64,000 nt of DNA, taken from an uncultured Clostridia bacterium. GTDB lineage: Bacteria > Bacillota > Clostridia > Peptostreptococcales > Anaerovoracaceae. The DNA lies in assembly GCA_934233735.1 (NCBI GenBank), contig CAKQGQ010000001.1, positions 62,001 through 126,000 on the forward strand, written 5' to 3'. Positions 24,775-32,005 of the stretch are shown here, piece after piece. Position 1 is the first letter of the stretch, and every line of letters begins with the position of its first letter. The notes under the pieces were generated by a model. It worked only from the letters and a program-made list of their open reading frames with translations. It did not search any database and was not told the origin of the DNA. The translations under genes and the position numbers were made by a program.

Positions 24775-26178
24775 ATGAGATATGAGGATTTAAAATATCT
24801 GGCAGTTCCACTGCCCGAAGCGATTGAAAAAGAAAAGTGGGGCGGCTGCTTTGAAAATGCAAGAAAACGAATTAACGAATATTTGCAGGATGAAAAAACA
24901 GACTATGCACTGCGCTGCCGTCTCGAACTGGAACTTGGAAATCTGCGAAATCTCGAATCGCGTTATGTCGTAACTCCGGAAGAAGCTTTGCAGATTATGA
25001 ATGAGCGAATCCCGGATATGACGAGCGACGAACTTGAAAAGCTTAGGATGGAAGATAAGGCGGATTGGATTTATGTAAACGGTGAAGTGAGATATATCGA
25101 CTGCTTTGACGCAACGCTGTATAAGGTTTATCCTGAAGTATGGAACCGGACAAAAGAAGGGGACACGAGCAATTATGATCTGATTGAAGATTATATTCAC
25201 AGTAAAACCGACGGAGAAAGCAGTACGGCTCATATCCATATCAGGCATGAATTGGAAATTGCGCCAAAAGCATTGAGAGAAGGAAAAGCCGTCCGCGTGC
25301 ATATGCCGATTCCAAGAGAACGGAGCGGAATCACAAACTTCAGATTGATAAAATGCTCACACCAACCCGCAGCCGTTTCGGGAGAAAGCGATGCACAACC
25401 AACCGTTTATTTTGAAGAAACCGCTAAGGCCGGAGAAGTGTTTGCACTGGAATATGAGTTTGACTATACGGTAACTTACCGCAATCTTAATCTGCTGCTC
25501 GATACGCCGGCATATTGCACAGATGCAGACTTGTCTGCAGAGGAAGAGCGTGCATTTGCGCCGGAGAACATGCAAGAAGAGGTACCACACATGATGTTCA
25601 CGGAGCAGCTTAAGACCTTATGCAAGGAAATTGTAGGAGCGGAGACCGACGATTTGCACAAGGCAAGAAAGATATACGATTATGTTACGACGGAGACGGA
25701 CTATCGTTTTGTTCGTGACTACGCAAGCATCGACAACCTTTCGGAATACTGTGCGCTGAACCGCAGAGGAGATTGTGGAGTTCAATCCTTGTTGTTTATT
25801 ACGCTGTGCCGCATCGCAGGAATTCCCGCACAATGGGAATCGGGATTGGAGGCTGCCCCTGACTACGTAGGAGAACATGATTGGGCAAAGTTTTTTATAC
25901 GCGGAATCGGCTGGCTTTATGCGGATTTGGCAGGCGGTGCACTGGCATATGTGCGCAAATCGTTTGACCGGTGGAACTTTTTCTTCGGAAATGTGGATCC
26001 TTACCGAATTCCGATTAATGATCATTTTCAGTGTGACTTCGCAGTGAAGAAACAGCATTGGAGATTGGATCCGTATGATAATCAGTGCGGTGAGATTGAA
26101 TATGACGATTGCGGAGTTTACGGAGATGACTTGGTGTATCGCTATATACCGATAGATATTCATATTAAATGTACCTAA
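24775..26178 (+). CDS. Transglutaminase-like cysteine hydrolase, cytoplasmic
   Basis: 467 residues without signal peptide or membrane helix. Residues ~1-140 are a charged helical region of unknown kind; ~150-255 look like a beta-sandwich (RHELEIAP..., ALEYEFDYTVTYR). The transglutaminase/papain-like core is ~275-400 with the triad Cys334 (RRGDCGVQS), His368 (GEHDWAKFF) and Asp384 (WLYADLAGG). The family includes amidases and peptidases. As the last gene of the sigma-54 operon it may process the compound handled by the dipeptidase and permease (inference). A terminator follows. Confidence 0.75.
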   Translation: MRYEDLKYLAVPLPEAIEKEKWGGCFENARKRINEYLQDEKTDYALRCRLELELGNLRNLESRYVVTPEEALQIMNERIPDMTSDELEKLRMEDKADWIYVNGEVRYIDCFDATLYKVYPEVWNRTKEGDTSNYDLIEDYIHSKTDGESSTAHIHIRHELEIAPKALREGKAVRVHMPIPRERSGITNFRLIKCSHQPAAVSGESDAQPTVYFEETAKAGEVFALEYEFDYTVTYRNLNLLLDTPAYCTDADLSAEEERAFAPENMQEEVPHMMFTEQLKTLCKEIVGAETDDLHKARKIYDYVTTETDYRFVRDYASIDNLSEYCALNRRGDCGVQSLLFITLCRIAGIPAQWESGLEAAPDYVGEHDWAKFFIRGIGWLYADLAGGALAYVRKSFDRWNFFFGNVDPYRIPINDHFQCDFAVKKQHWRLDPYDNQCGEIEYDDCGVYGDDLVYRYIPIDIHIKCT

Positions 26179-26192
26179 AGAAAGGCGAATTT

Positions 26193-26227
26193 TGGCGAAA
26201 AATGTCGAAACATTTTTCGCCATTTTT
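26193..26227 (+). terminator. Terminator of the sigma-54 operon
   Basis: Perfect 12-bp stem TGGCGAAAAATG (26193-26204) / CATTTTTCGCCA (26211-26222), loop TCGAAA, followed by five T. Confidence 0.9.
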
Positions 26228-26297
26228 CTTGGAAATATGACATAATTAAGAAAACGCTAAAGTTTGAAGCCGGAAATGAAAGGGAAAAGGTGGACCC

Positions 26298-26687
26298 ATG
26301 GAAAAATTTTTACCTTTAATAAACAGAGAAAACTGCTGCAAAATATGGCTGAAAGACATTATTTATCTTGAAAATGAATCCAGGATGGTTCATATTGTAA
26401 CGACGAAAGGCTGTTATCATGAATATGCGAAACTTTCGGATTTACTGCAGTATTTCAGTGGGGAACCTTGTTTTTTTTCAGCAATGAAGAGACTTATCGT
26501 TAATTTTGATCATGTGAGCTCAATGAAAAATCAGGTAATCTGCTTCAGTGATGGGACGGAATACCCGCTCGGACGCGTGAACTATCTTAAAACGAAACAG
26601 ACTTTTGTTAATTATATGCTTAACTCACCGGGAAGGAATCGTTTTACAAAGGAACCCGCAAAGGCAGACCCTAAAAAAACCTGCTGA
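26298..26687 (+). CDS. Stand-alone LytTR-domain DNA-binding protein
   Basis: 129 residues consisting almost only of a LytTR DNA-binding domain: WLKDIIYLENESRMVHIVTTKG near the N-terminus, then FFSAMKRLIVNFDHVSSM and a DGTEYPLGRVNYLKTKQTFVNYM end, as in the AgrA/LytR output domain. There is no receiver or membrane domain, so its signal is unknown. It lies between two terminated units and its targets are not evident. Confidence 0.8.
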   Translation: MEKFLPLINRENCCKIWLKDIIYLENESRMVHIVTTKGCYHEYAKLSDLLQYFSGEPCFFSAMKRLIVNFDHVSSMKNQVICFSDGTEYPLGRVNYLKTKQTFVNYMLNSPGRNRFTKEPAKADPKKTC

Positions 26688-26724
26688 AAGTTAAAAATAT
26701 TATGAAAATATTACTTTAAAATGC

Positions 26725-26753
26725 TTGCGATAGGAAACATTTTATTGTATAAT
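26725..26753 (+). promoter_or_regulatory. Promoter of rpsB-tsf
   Basis: TTGCGA (26725-26730), a 17-bp spacer and a consensus TATAAT (26748-26753). The start would be near 26760, leaving a leader of about 180 nt. Confidence 0.85.
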
Positions 26754-26759
26754 TCAATG

Positions 26760-26943
26760 TGGTGCATCTATACGATGCATTAAAAATAATTTAGCACACC
26801 GCTCCTTTGAGATGGTTGCCGCAACTTCCTGAAATAAGGATGCGTATCGGCTTTTAACGGCAGGCAGAGCCTTGCACAGGTGGAAGCCGGCAGGCGGTAT
26901 TTTACTCGCAGGCGGTGGAAGAAGAAACCAGGAGGAATTTAAA
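26760..26943 (+). promoter_or_regulatory. Long 5' leader of rpsB
   Basis: About 184 nt with no gene. It begins with a perfect hairpin TGCATC-TATAC-GATGCA (26763-26779), which is enclosed by GGTG/CACC-type complementarity (26761 and ~26793-26800). A GCAGGCGGT direct repeat occurs shortly before the ribosome site AGGAGG. A ribosomal-protein autoregulatory leader is plausible but I cannot match it to a named family. Confidence 0.45.
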
Positions 26944-27714
26944 ATGGCAGTAATTTCAATGAAACAATTACTCGAAGCAGGTGTACATTTCGGACACCAG
27001 ACAAGAAGATGGAATCCTAAGATGGCTCCGTACATTTTCACAGAGAGAAACGGAATCTACATCATCGACTTACAGAAGACTGTAAAGAAGATTGACGAAG
27101 CTTACGATTTCATGAGACAGGTTGGAGAATCCGGTAAACCGGTTCTTTTCGTAGGTACGAAGAAGCAGGCTCAGCAGGCTGTTGTAGATGAAGCAAACAG
27201 ATGCGGTCAGTACTACGTAAGCGAAAGATGGCTCGGCGGAATGCTCACAAACCACAAGACAATCGCTAAGAGAATCCAGAGATTAAACGACATTCGCAGA
27301 ATGGAAGAAGACGGAACTTTCGAAAAGTTAGCGAAGAAGGAAGTTATCAAGCTCAGAGCAGAAGCTGACAAGTTAGAAAAGTTCTTAGGCGGAATCAAGG
27401 ACATGAAGGGAATGCCTGGCGCATTATTCATCGTTGACCCTAAGAAGGAAAGAATCGCAGTTAAGGAAGCAAGAATCCTTGGTATTCCTATCGTTGGTAT
27501 CGTTGATACAAACTGTGACCCTGACGATGTTGACTATGTAATTCCTGCAAACGACGACGCAATCAGAGCCGTTAAGTTAATCGCAGGCAGAATGGCAGAC
27601 GCTATCATCGAAGCAAATCAGGGCGAAAGCTTTGACGAAGGAACTCCGGAAGAAGCAGCAGAAGAAGCTGCTGAAGAAGCTGAAGAAGCAGCAGAAGAAA
27701 CTGCTGCAGAATAA
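26944..27714 (+). CDS. rpsB: 30S ribosomal protein S2
   Basis: Small-subunit ribosomal protein. The N-terminus MAVISMKQLLEAGVHFGHQ, the RRWNPKM motif, and WLGGMLTN and DPDDVDYVIPANDDAIRA blocks are diagnostic. 256 residues, with an alanine/glutamate-rich acidic tail after ~230. The ATG at 26944 follows AGGAGG; an upstream in-frame ATG at 26872 lies in the leader and has no ribosome site. Confidence 0.98.
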   Translation: MAVISMKQLLEAGVHFGHQTRRWNPKMAPYIFTERNGIYIIDLQKTVKKIDEAYDFMRQVGESGKPVLFVGTKKQAQQAVVDEANRCGQYYVSERWLGGMLTNHKTIAKRIQRLNDIRRMEEDGTFEKLAKKEVIKLRAEADKLEKFLGGIKDMKGMPGALFIVDPKKERIAVKEARILGIPIVGIVDTNCDPDDVDYVIPANDDAIRAVKLIAGRMADAIIEANQGESFDEGTPEEAAEEAAEEAEEAAEETAAE

Positions 27715-27744
27715 TTTACGGGTTTTAACGAGGAGGAAAAAAGA

Positions 27745-28833
27745 ATGGCTGTAACTGCTCAGATGGTTAAAGAATTAAGAGAAATGACCGGTGCCGGCAT
27801 GATGGACTGCAAAAAGGCATTGGTTGAAGTTGACGGCAACATCGAAGCTGCTGTTGACTATTTAAAGGAAAAAGGACTTGCTAAGGCTGCTAAGAAAGCC
27901 GGCAGAATTGCTGCAGAAGGTCTGGTAAAGATCGCTTTCACTGACGATCACAAAACTGCTGCTATCGTTGAAGTAAACTCCGAAACAGACTTCGTTTCCA
28001 AGAACGAAGAATTCGTAAACTTCGTAGATGACCTTGCGAAACTCGCATTAACAGCAGAAACGAACGATATCGAAGCATTCAAGGCTATGGCTTATGAAGA
28101 TTCCACAGTTGCTGATGTTTTAGCTGCAAAGATCGCTAAGATTGGCGAAAACATGTCAATCAGAAGAATTGAAAAGGCATCCGGAGATGTGGTTGCTTCT
28201 TATATCCACGGCGGCGGCAGAATCGGCGTTATCGTTGTAGGAAGCGGCGAAGCAACAGATGCTGTTAAGGAAGCTTTAACAAATATCGCAATGCAGGTTG
28301 CTGCAATGAACCCACAGTATGTAAGCAGAAACGACATTTCTGCAGATGAACTTGCTAAGATTAAGGAAATCACGCTTGAAAGCGCATTAAACGATCCGTT
28401 CTCGCTTCCGAAGCCAATCTTAAACGAATTACTGGATAAGGCTGTTAATGGTGTTTGGGATGCTGAAGATGTTGCAATCTTAGAAGAAAAGAGAAACGAC
28501 AAGAGCTTCAATTTCAACTATTTACCGAACTTCCTTTCACAGGAAGCGAAGACTAAGCTTGCTGAACTTGCAGTTGCTGATAAGGAAGCGATTACTGCAA
28601 ACAAGATTTTCCATGGTCTTGTAGATGGTCGTGTTTCCAAGCAGTTAAAGGATATCTGCCTGCTTGATCAGACTTATGTAAGAGCAGAAGATGGCAAGCA
28701 GACCGTTGCGAAGTACCTTGAATCCGTAAGCAAGGATCTTTCCCTTGCTAAGGTAGTGCGTTTCGAAGTAGGCGAAGGTATCGAAAAGAAAGAAGAAAAC
28801 TTTGCTGAAGAAGTAGCTAAGCAGATGAAATAA
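27745..28833 (+). CDS. tsf: Elongation factor Ts with an internal insertion
   Basis: Nucleotide exchange factor for EF-Tu. The N-terminal UBA-like region with MTGAGMMDCKKAL, the TDFVSKNEEF motif and a C-terminal RFEVGEGIEKKEENFAEEV are typical. At 362 residues it is about 60-70 longer than most bacterial EF-Ts. The extra segment lies at ~219-285, between the part matching E. coli ...EYQVQLDIAMQ and the VEGR-like VDGRVSKQLKDI. An AGGAGG site precedes the ATG, 30 bp after rpsB. The 3' end is part of a 21-base tandem repeat. Confidence 0.97.
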   Translation: MAVTAQMVKELREMTGAGMMDCKKALVEVDGNIEAAVDYLKEKGLAKAAKKAGRIAAEGLVKIAFTDDHKTAAIVEVNSETDFVSKNEEFVNFVDDLAKLALTAETNDIEAFKAMAYEDSTVADVLAAKIAKIGENMSIRRIEKASGDVVASYIHGGGRIGVIVVGSGEATDAVKEALTNIAMQVAAMNPQYVSRNDISADELAKIKEITLESALNDPFSLPKPILNELLDKAVNGVWDAEDVAILEEKRNDKSFNFNYLPNFLSQEAKTKLAELAVADKEAITANKIFHGLVDGRVSKQLKDICLLDQTYVRAEDGKQTVAKYLESVSKDLSLAKVVRFEVGEGIEKKEENFAEEVAKQMK

Positions 28834-28899
28834 TTTGCAAAACAGCTCAAATAATTCGCAAACCAGCTGAAATAAAAAATAAAACCGCTCAAACAAAAG
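28816..28899 (+). repeat. 21-base tandem repeat spanning the tsf stop codon
   Basis: Four units: 28816-28836, 28837-28857, 28858-28878 and a degenerate 28879-28899. In the tsf frame they read A-K-Q-M-K-stop, A-K-Q-L-K-stop, A-N-Q-L-K-stop and I-K-P-L-K-Q, so the first three each carry an in-frame TAA and the fourth has CAA in its place. Confidence 0.85.
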
Positions 28900-28930
28900 A
28901 GCAAAAAACCAAAAAATCGTCAACAACACT

Positions 28931-28966
28931 AAACCTCGTAAAATCATTATTGATTTTACGAGGTTT
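28931..28966 (+). terminator. Terminator after tsf
   Basis: Perfect 16-bp stem, arms 28931-28946 and 28951-28966, loop TTAT. Only three T end the stem, so it may also act as an RNA-stabilising hairpin. Confidence 0.75.
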
Positions 28967-29027
28967 ATATGTATGATGAAAGAAAGATGAAAAACTACAA
29001 AATATAAGTTGAAAGGAGAGAAAAACA

Positions 29028-29330
29028 ATGGTAAAGACAGAAATTTTAAATGTCAACGGAAATGAAGTTCAAGGAGTACTCATTCATGCACCGGGAGGAG
29101 AAGGACACCCGAATATGATTGTCCTTGTTTGCAAACACGGTTACATTATGTGCGGATATCTGAACCAGGAGGCGGCTACAAACTTCGGAGATGCCGCATG
29201 CGTAATCGGCGGAAGCTCTTTTGAGGATATTCTTGCAAATCCGGTTAAAGCGGTATTGCCTGAGGCAGAAAAACTCGGCATTAAGATTGGAATGACCGGA
29301 GCGGAAGTTTGCGATATTCTTAATAAATAA
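29028..29330 (+). CDS. DUF1805 (YunC-like) protein
   Basis: 100-residue protein matching the YunC/DUF1805 family: PNMIVLVCKHGYIMCGYLN followed by EAATNFGDAACVIGGSSFEDIL. The family is small, cytoplasmic and of unknown function. An AGGAGAG site precedes the ATG. It stands alone between the tsf hairpin and a bidirectional terminator. Confidence 0.82.
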   Translation: MVKTEILNVNGNEVQGVLIHAPGGEGHPNMIVLVCKHGYIMCGYLNQEAATNFGDAACVIGGSSFEDILANPVKAVLPEAEKLGIKIGMTGAEVCDILNK

Positions 29331-29354
29331 TAATTTAACTAAGGTATCACACAA

Positions 29355-29389
29355 AACTCCCCACAGGGCATCTTGCTTTGTGGGGAGTT
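29355..29389. terminator. Bidirectional terminator between convergent genes
   Basis: AACTCCCCACA (29355-29365) and TGTGGGGAGTT (29379-29389) form a perfect 11-bp stem. On the minus strand it is followed by TTTT, so it best serves the DUF3990 pair; on the plus strand it closes the DUF1805 gene. Confidence 0.8.
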
Positions 29390-29404
29390 AAAAATATATG
29401 CCTT

Positions 29405-29860
29405 TTATTCAATCACACCGGTCAGATAGGCATTCAGAATGTTTTGCGGTGCATCATAGTAAAAACTGCTGTTAAAATCTTCGATTTTTTCGCTTACGAA
29501 GGAATGATAAGCTTCGAAAAGCGCAGGTATAATGTCCATTTGCTTTTCTTTTGAGATGCCTAGAATGAGACGTTTAAAAACCTTGCCGATATCCCAATGG
29601 GAAGGGAGTGCGTATTTTGTCCGCGCAACACTGTCGAAGTTTCCTTCGTTGATTTTTGCCTCTTCTATAAAGTCATCGCTGACGCGCTCGATATTATCAC
29701 TGTGATAAACATCCGCTAAATTATAAATCTTGGCGATACGGTTCTCACCGAGTGCATCAACTATATCCTTTCGTCTGTTCTTTGTTTTTCTGGCAATGTA
29801 GTCAATGAGACTGCAAGTGTAAAACAAGTCGTTTGCTTTTGAATCTTCGCGTCCCGTCAT
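29405..29860 (-). CDS. Partner protein of the DUF3990 gene, possible antitoxin
   Basis: 151-residue soluble protein, not recognised with certainty. The N-terminal ~70 residues (NDLFYTCSLIDYIARKTKNR, ALGENRIAKIYNLADVYHS) form a compact helical module that I associate with DUF3990 neighbours in Clostridia. The rest looks helical and has an FKRLILGISKEKQMD stretch. It overlaps the upstream DUF3990 stop by four bases, so the two are translationally coupled. An antitoxin or immunity role is inference from context. Confidence 0.55.
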   Translation of the reverse strand: MTGREDSKANDLFYTCSLIDYIARKTKNRRKDIVDALGENRIAKIYNLADVYHSDNIERVSDDFIEEAKINEGNFDSVARTKYALPSHWDIGKVFKRLILGISKEKQMDIIPALFEAYHSFVSEKIEDFNSSFYYDAPQNILNAYLTGVIE

Positions 29861-30336
29861 AATTTCATTTCCTCACTTCCAATAAATGTCAAACAGTCTA
29901 AGGCTGCATCTGTGCAAAAATTGATTTGATGTGTTGGATATTTGAATTTTGCCATGGCCCAAAACTGCTCTCGGGTAATAATGCCGTCTATGTAGTCGGC
30001 AATGAAATTATATATTTGATCGTTTGCCATAGCACCGATGACGATGTCATAATCGTGAGCCTTTCCATGCCGACAATTGATGATAAAATCTAACCATTCT
30101 TCCGTCATTTCGCGAAACTCAAGAATTTTCAAATCCGTATTCAGACGCACAGTGTAAGTGTTGACCACAGGAGAATCATAGCGCTGAGCCCAGCGCTGTG
30201 CTTGCTCACGCAAAATAGTACAATAGAAACCGGGACCGAAGTCTTTTGTATTCCGCCCGATTCTGATTTCCGGATGCTGAATGGTCATATTACTGCCATG
30301 ATATACGGTCATTTTACCCATAAGCCTTACATACAT
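29857..30336 (-). CDS. DUF3990 protein, putative ADP-ribosyltransferase-fold toxin
   Basis: 159-residue protein with the DUF3990 pattern: TVYHGSNMTIQHPEIRIG, RNTKDFGPGFYCT, then AQRWAQRY. The YHGS...DFGPGFYCT arrangement resembles the NAD-binding H and Y motifs of ADP-ribosyltransferases. Families of this type are predicted toxins in two-gene modules. The longest start (ATG at 30334-30336) has GGAAAGG touching it. ATGs at codons 6 and 9 are alternatives that keep the domain. It has its own promoter and a coupled downstream partner. Confidence 0.65.
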   Translation of the reverse strand: MYVRLMGKMTVYHGSNMTIQHPEIRIGRNTKDFGPGFYCTILREQAQRWAQRYDSPVVNTYTVRLNTDLKILEFREMTEEWLDFIINCRHGKAHDYDIVIGAMANDQIYNFIADYIDGIITREQFWAMAKFKYPTHQINFCTDAALDCLTFIGSEEMKL

Positions 30337-30356
30337 CCTTTCCTTAAAGTAATTAC

Positions 30357-30385
30357 ATCATAACGCAGTTTTTTTGTATGGTCAA
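30357..30385 (-). promoter_or_regulatory. Promoter of the DUF3990 pair
   Basis: On the minus strand, TTGACC (30380-30385) and TATGAT (30357-30362) are separated by exactly 17 bp. The -35 lies in the last codons of the DUF4317 gene, so the pair can be transcribed independently. Confidence 0.8.
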
Positions 30386-31542
30386 GCATTCTCGCTGCTT
30401 TCCTGTGCAGCGGCACTGACTTCAATTCCGTTTACGGTAATTCCGTCCTCTACGGGAATTACCAGGCAGCATCTTCCGTCAATGACCTTCGTTTCAATCA
30501 AAGCGGTGTATTCGGGGTCAACGGTGATTTTTACCTGTGGGGTAGTCATCTCGAATTTCTTGGTCTCCATCACATTAATCGGGTTCAGGGCCGCGGATTC
30601 GCCAAATTCCCGACGACAGGCTTCGTTGAATGCGCTGACCTTTTCCGCCGGGATGCCGCTTCCCTTTAAAATATCGTCTACATCTTCAACCTCAATTTCA
30701 GGGACCTCCGGGTCATTGCTTTCCTTATGAAGCAGCAAGCGTTCGCGCAGCTCGCTGTGAACGGCTCGGACAACCTCAAGGCTGCAGTCTTCTCCTAAAG
30801 ATTCACAAAGCACGCCGCGGAAGGTGTTTTTTTGTGCGCCCGCTGACATCGGAATCTGCTCTGTGCAGAAAACGCCCGAAAGAAAATCTTCGTGAATATC
30901 GGAAACAGCACGGCTGTAGTACAGGGCATTGTAGATATTCGTGCCGCGGTCATCGAAGGCAGGGAAGAGGAACCCAAGCTCCGGCGCACCAAGCACATGG
31001 CCGGTGGAGGCACCGCGGAAATTATGCTCATCCGCCATATAGCGCAGGGAAGATTTTGCATCTTTGACCGGGCAGATACAGCAGAGTATGTAGTCAAAGA
31101 CTTCGCCCGAGCCCTCCTCAAAAATCTCGTCATCGCTTCCTTTAAACGGCACATCGTAGGAATCGGATGCGAGAAGAATGACATAGCTGTCATCGCCGAA
31201 ATCCAGCGACTCGATAATTCTGCGATAGAGTGTGTCGCGAAGTCCCTCGTCGCGGAGATGGCAGCTGCGGAGTGCCTGCAGCAGACGATGCTCGTCGCTG
31301 TTTTCCACCTGCGCGGTACTGAATTCAATGTCAACAAGATTTTTTCCGAGCGTGCCGGAAAGCGTTTTCTTCAAAAGTTTAAAATACAGTTCTGCCTCTT
31401 CCTGCTCCATCAGTCCCACGGATAGATCAAGTGTCGTTACGATTTCGCGTGCGGCGTTGACATAGCAGCCATAGATGCGGCTGATGCTGTCTTTTTCGGG
31501 GTTAAAGCGTTTCTTGATTTCTCTGACTTCTTTCTGATTCAT
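30382..31542 (-). CDS. DUF4317 family protein
   Basis: 386-residue soluble protein matching DUF4317, common in Clostridia and of unknown function. It starts MNQKEVREIKKRFNPEKDSI and contains YVILLASDSYDVP, an ILCCICPVKDAKSSL stretch and GAPELGFLFPAFDDRGTN. The C-terminal ~110 residues are a separate region ending in a short beta-rich domain. It appears to be a single gene. Confidence 0.78.
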   Translation of the reverse strand: MNQKEVREIKKRFNPEKDSISRIYGCYVNAAREIVTTLDLSVGLMEQEEAELYFKLLKKTLSGTLGKNLVDIEFSTAQVENSDEHRLLQALRSCHLRDEGLRDTLYRRIIESLDFGDDSYVILLASDSYDVPFKGSDDEIFEEGSGEVFDYILCCICPVKDAKSSLRYMADEHNFRGASTGHVLGAPELGFLFPAFDDRGTNIYNALYYSRAVSDIHEDFLSGVFCTEQIPMSAGAQKNTFRGVLCESLGEDCSLEVVRAVHSELRERLLLHKESNDPEVPEIEVEDVDDILKGSGIPAEKVSAFNEACRREFGESAALNPINVMETKKFEMTTPQVKITVDPEYTALIETKVIDGRCCLVIPVEDGITVNGIEVSAAAQESSENA

Positions 31543-31779
31543 CTATTTCAATTTTCCTTTTCTTTTCTTTTCGTTGTAATGCGGCCTGTCTTTTCTTCTG
31601 CGAAGCGATGCCGCTTTATTATTTTACTATCTGCAGACTGCCTGCGTCAATTGTTTTTCATAAAACCTTCACAAACCTTCACAAATTTGGAACGCTGAAG
31701 GAACTCTATGGGAAGCTCCGAGGAACAGTAACACAGTATAATAAACTTGAAAATTAACAGAAATTTTGGAGGTAACATT
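31543..31779. promoter_or_regulatory. Control region of the fatty-acid operon
   Basis: Contains a tandem decamer AAACCTTCAC repeated twice (31663-31672, 31673-31682) plus AAA, and a consensus -10 TATAAT at 31737-31742 without a recognisable -35 at the proper distance. That suggests activator-dependent transcription. An imperfect inverted repeat GGAACT...AGCTCC lies between (~31700-31719). No FapR-like operator (TTAGTACCTGATACTAA type) is seen. A GGAGG site precedes the acp ATG. Confidence 0.45.
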
Positions 31780-32001
31780 ATGTTTTTTGAGGAAATCGCA
31801 AAATTAATTGCAGAACGTACAGGCTGTGACATCACAGCAATCAAACCGGAGAGTAAAATTACAGAGCTTGGAATCGATTCGCTTGATACAGTTGAAATTC
31901 TTATGGAGTTGGAAGACATAGCGGGAGTGGAACTGGAGCTGGACAGCCCGGTAGAAACCGTAGAAGATTTAGATAAGTTTATCCAAAGCAAGAAAGGCTA
32001 A
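31780..32001 (+). CDS. acpP: Acyl carrier protein
   Basis: 73-residue acidic acyl carrier protein with the phosphopantetheine attachment motif GIDSLDTVEI (Ser34). First gene of the fatty-acid synthesis operon. The ATG at 31780 is preceded by GGAGG; an in-frame ATG at 31747 has no such site. It is slightly divergent from a standard AcpP at the N-terminus, with a cysteine in TGCDI. Confidence 0.93.
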   Translation: MFFEEIAKLIAERTGCDITAIKPESKITELGIDSLDTVEILMELEDIAGVELELDSPVETVEDLDKFIQSKKG

Positions 32002-32005
32002 GAGA

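Noticed and set aside
30382..31542. DUF4317 gene as part of the DUF3990 module
   Set aside because: A strong separate promoter at 30357-30385 and no overlap argue that they are separate units.
31543..31779. FapR or FabT operator upstream of acpP
   Set aside because: Looked for TTAGTACC-type and TTTGA-type palindromes; none seen.
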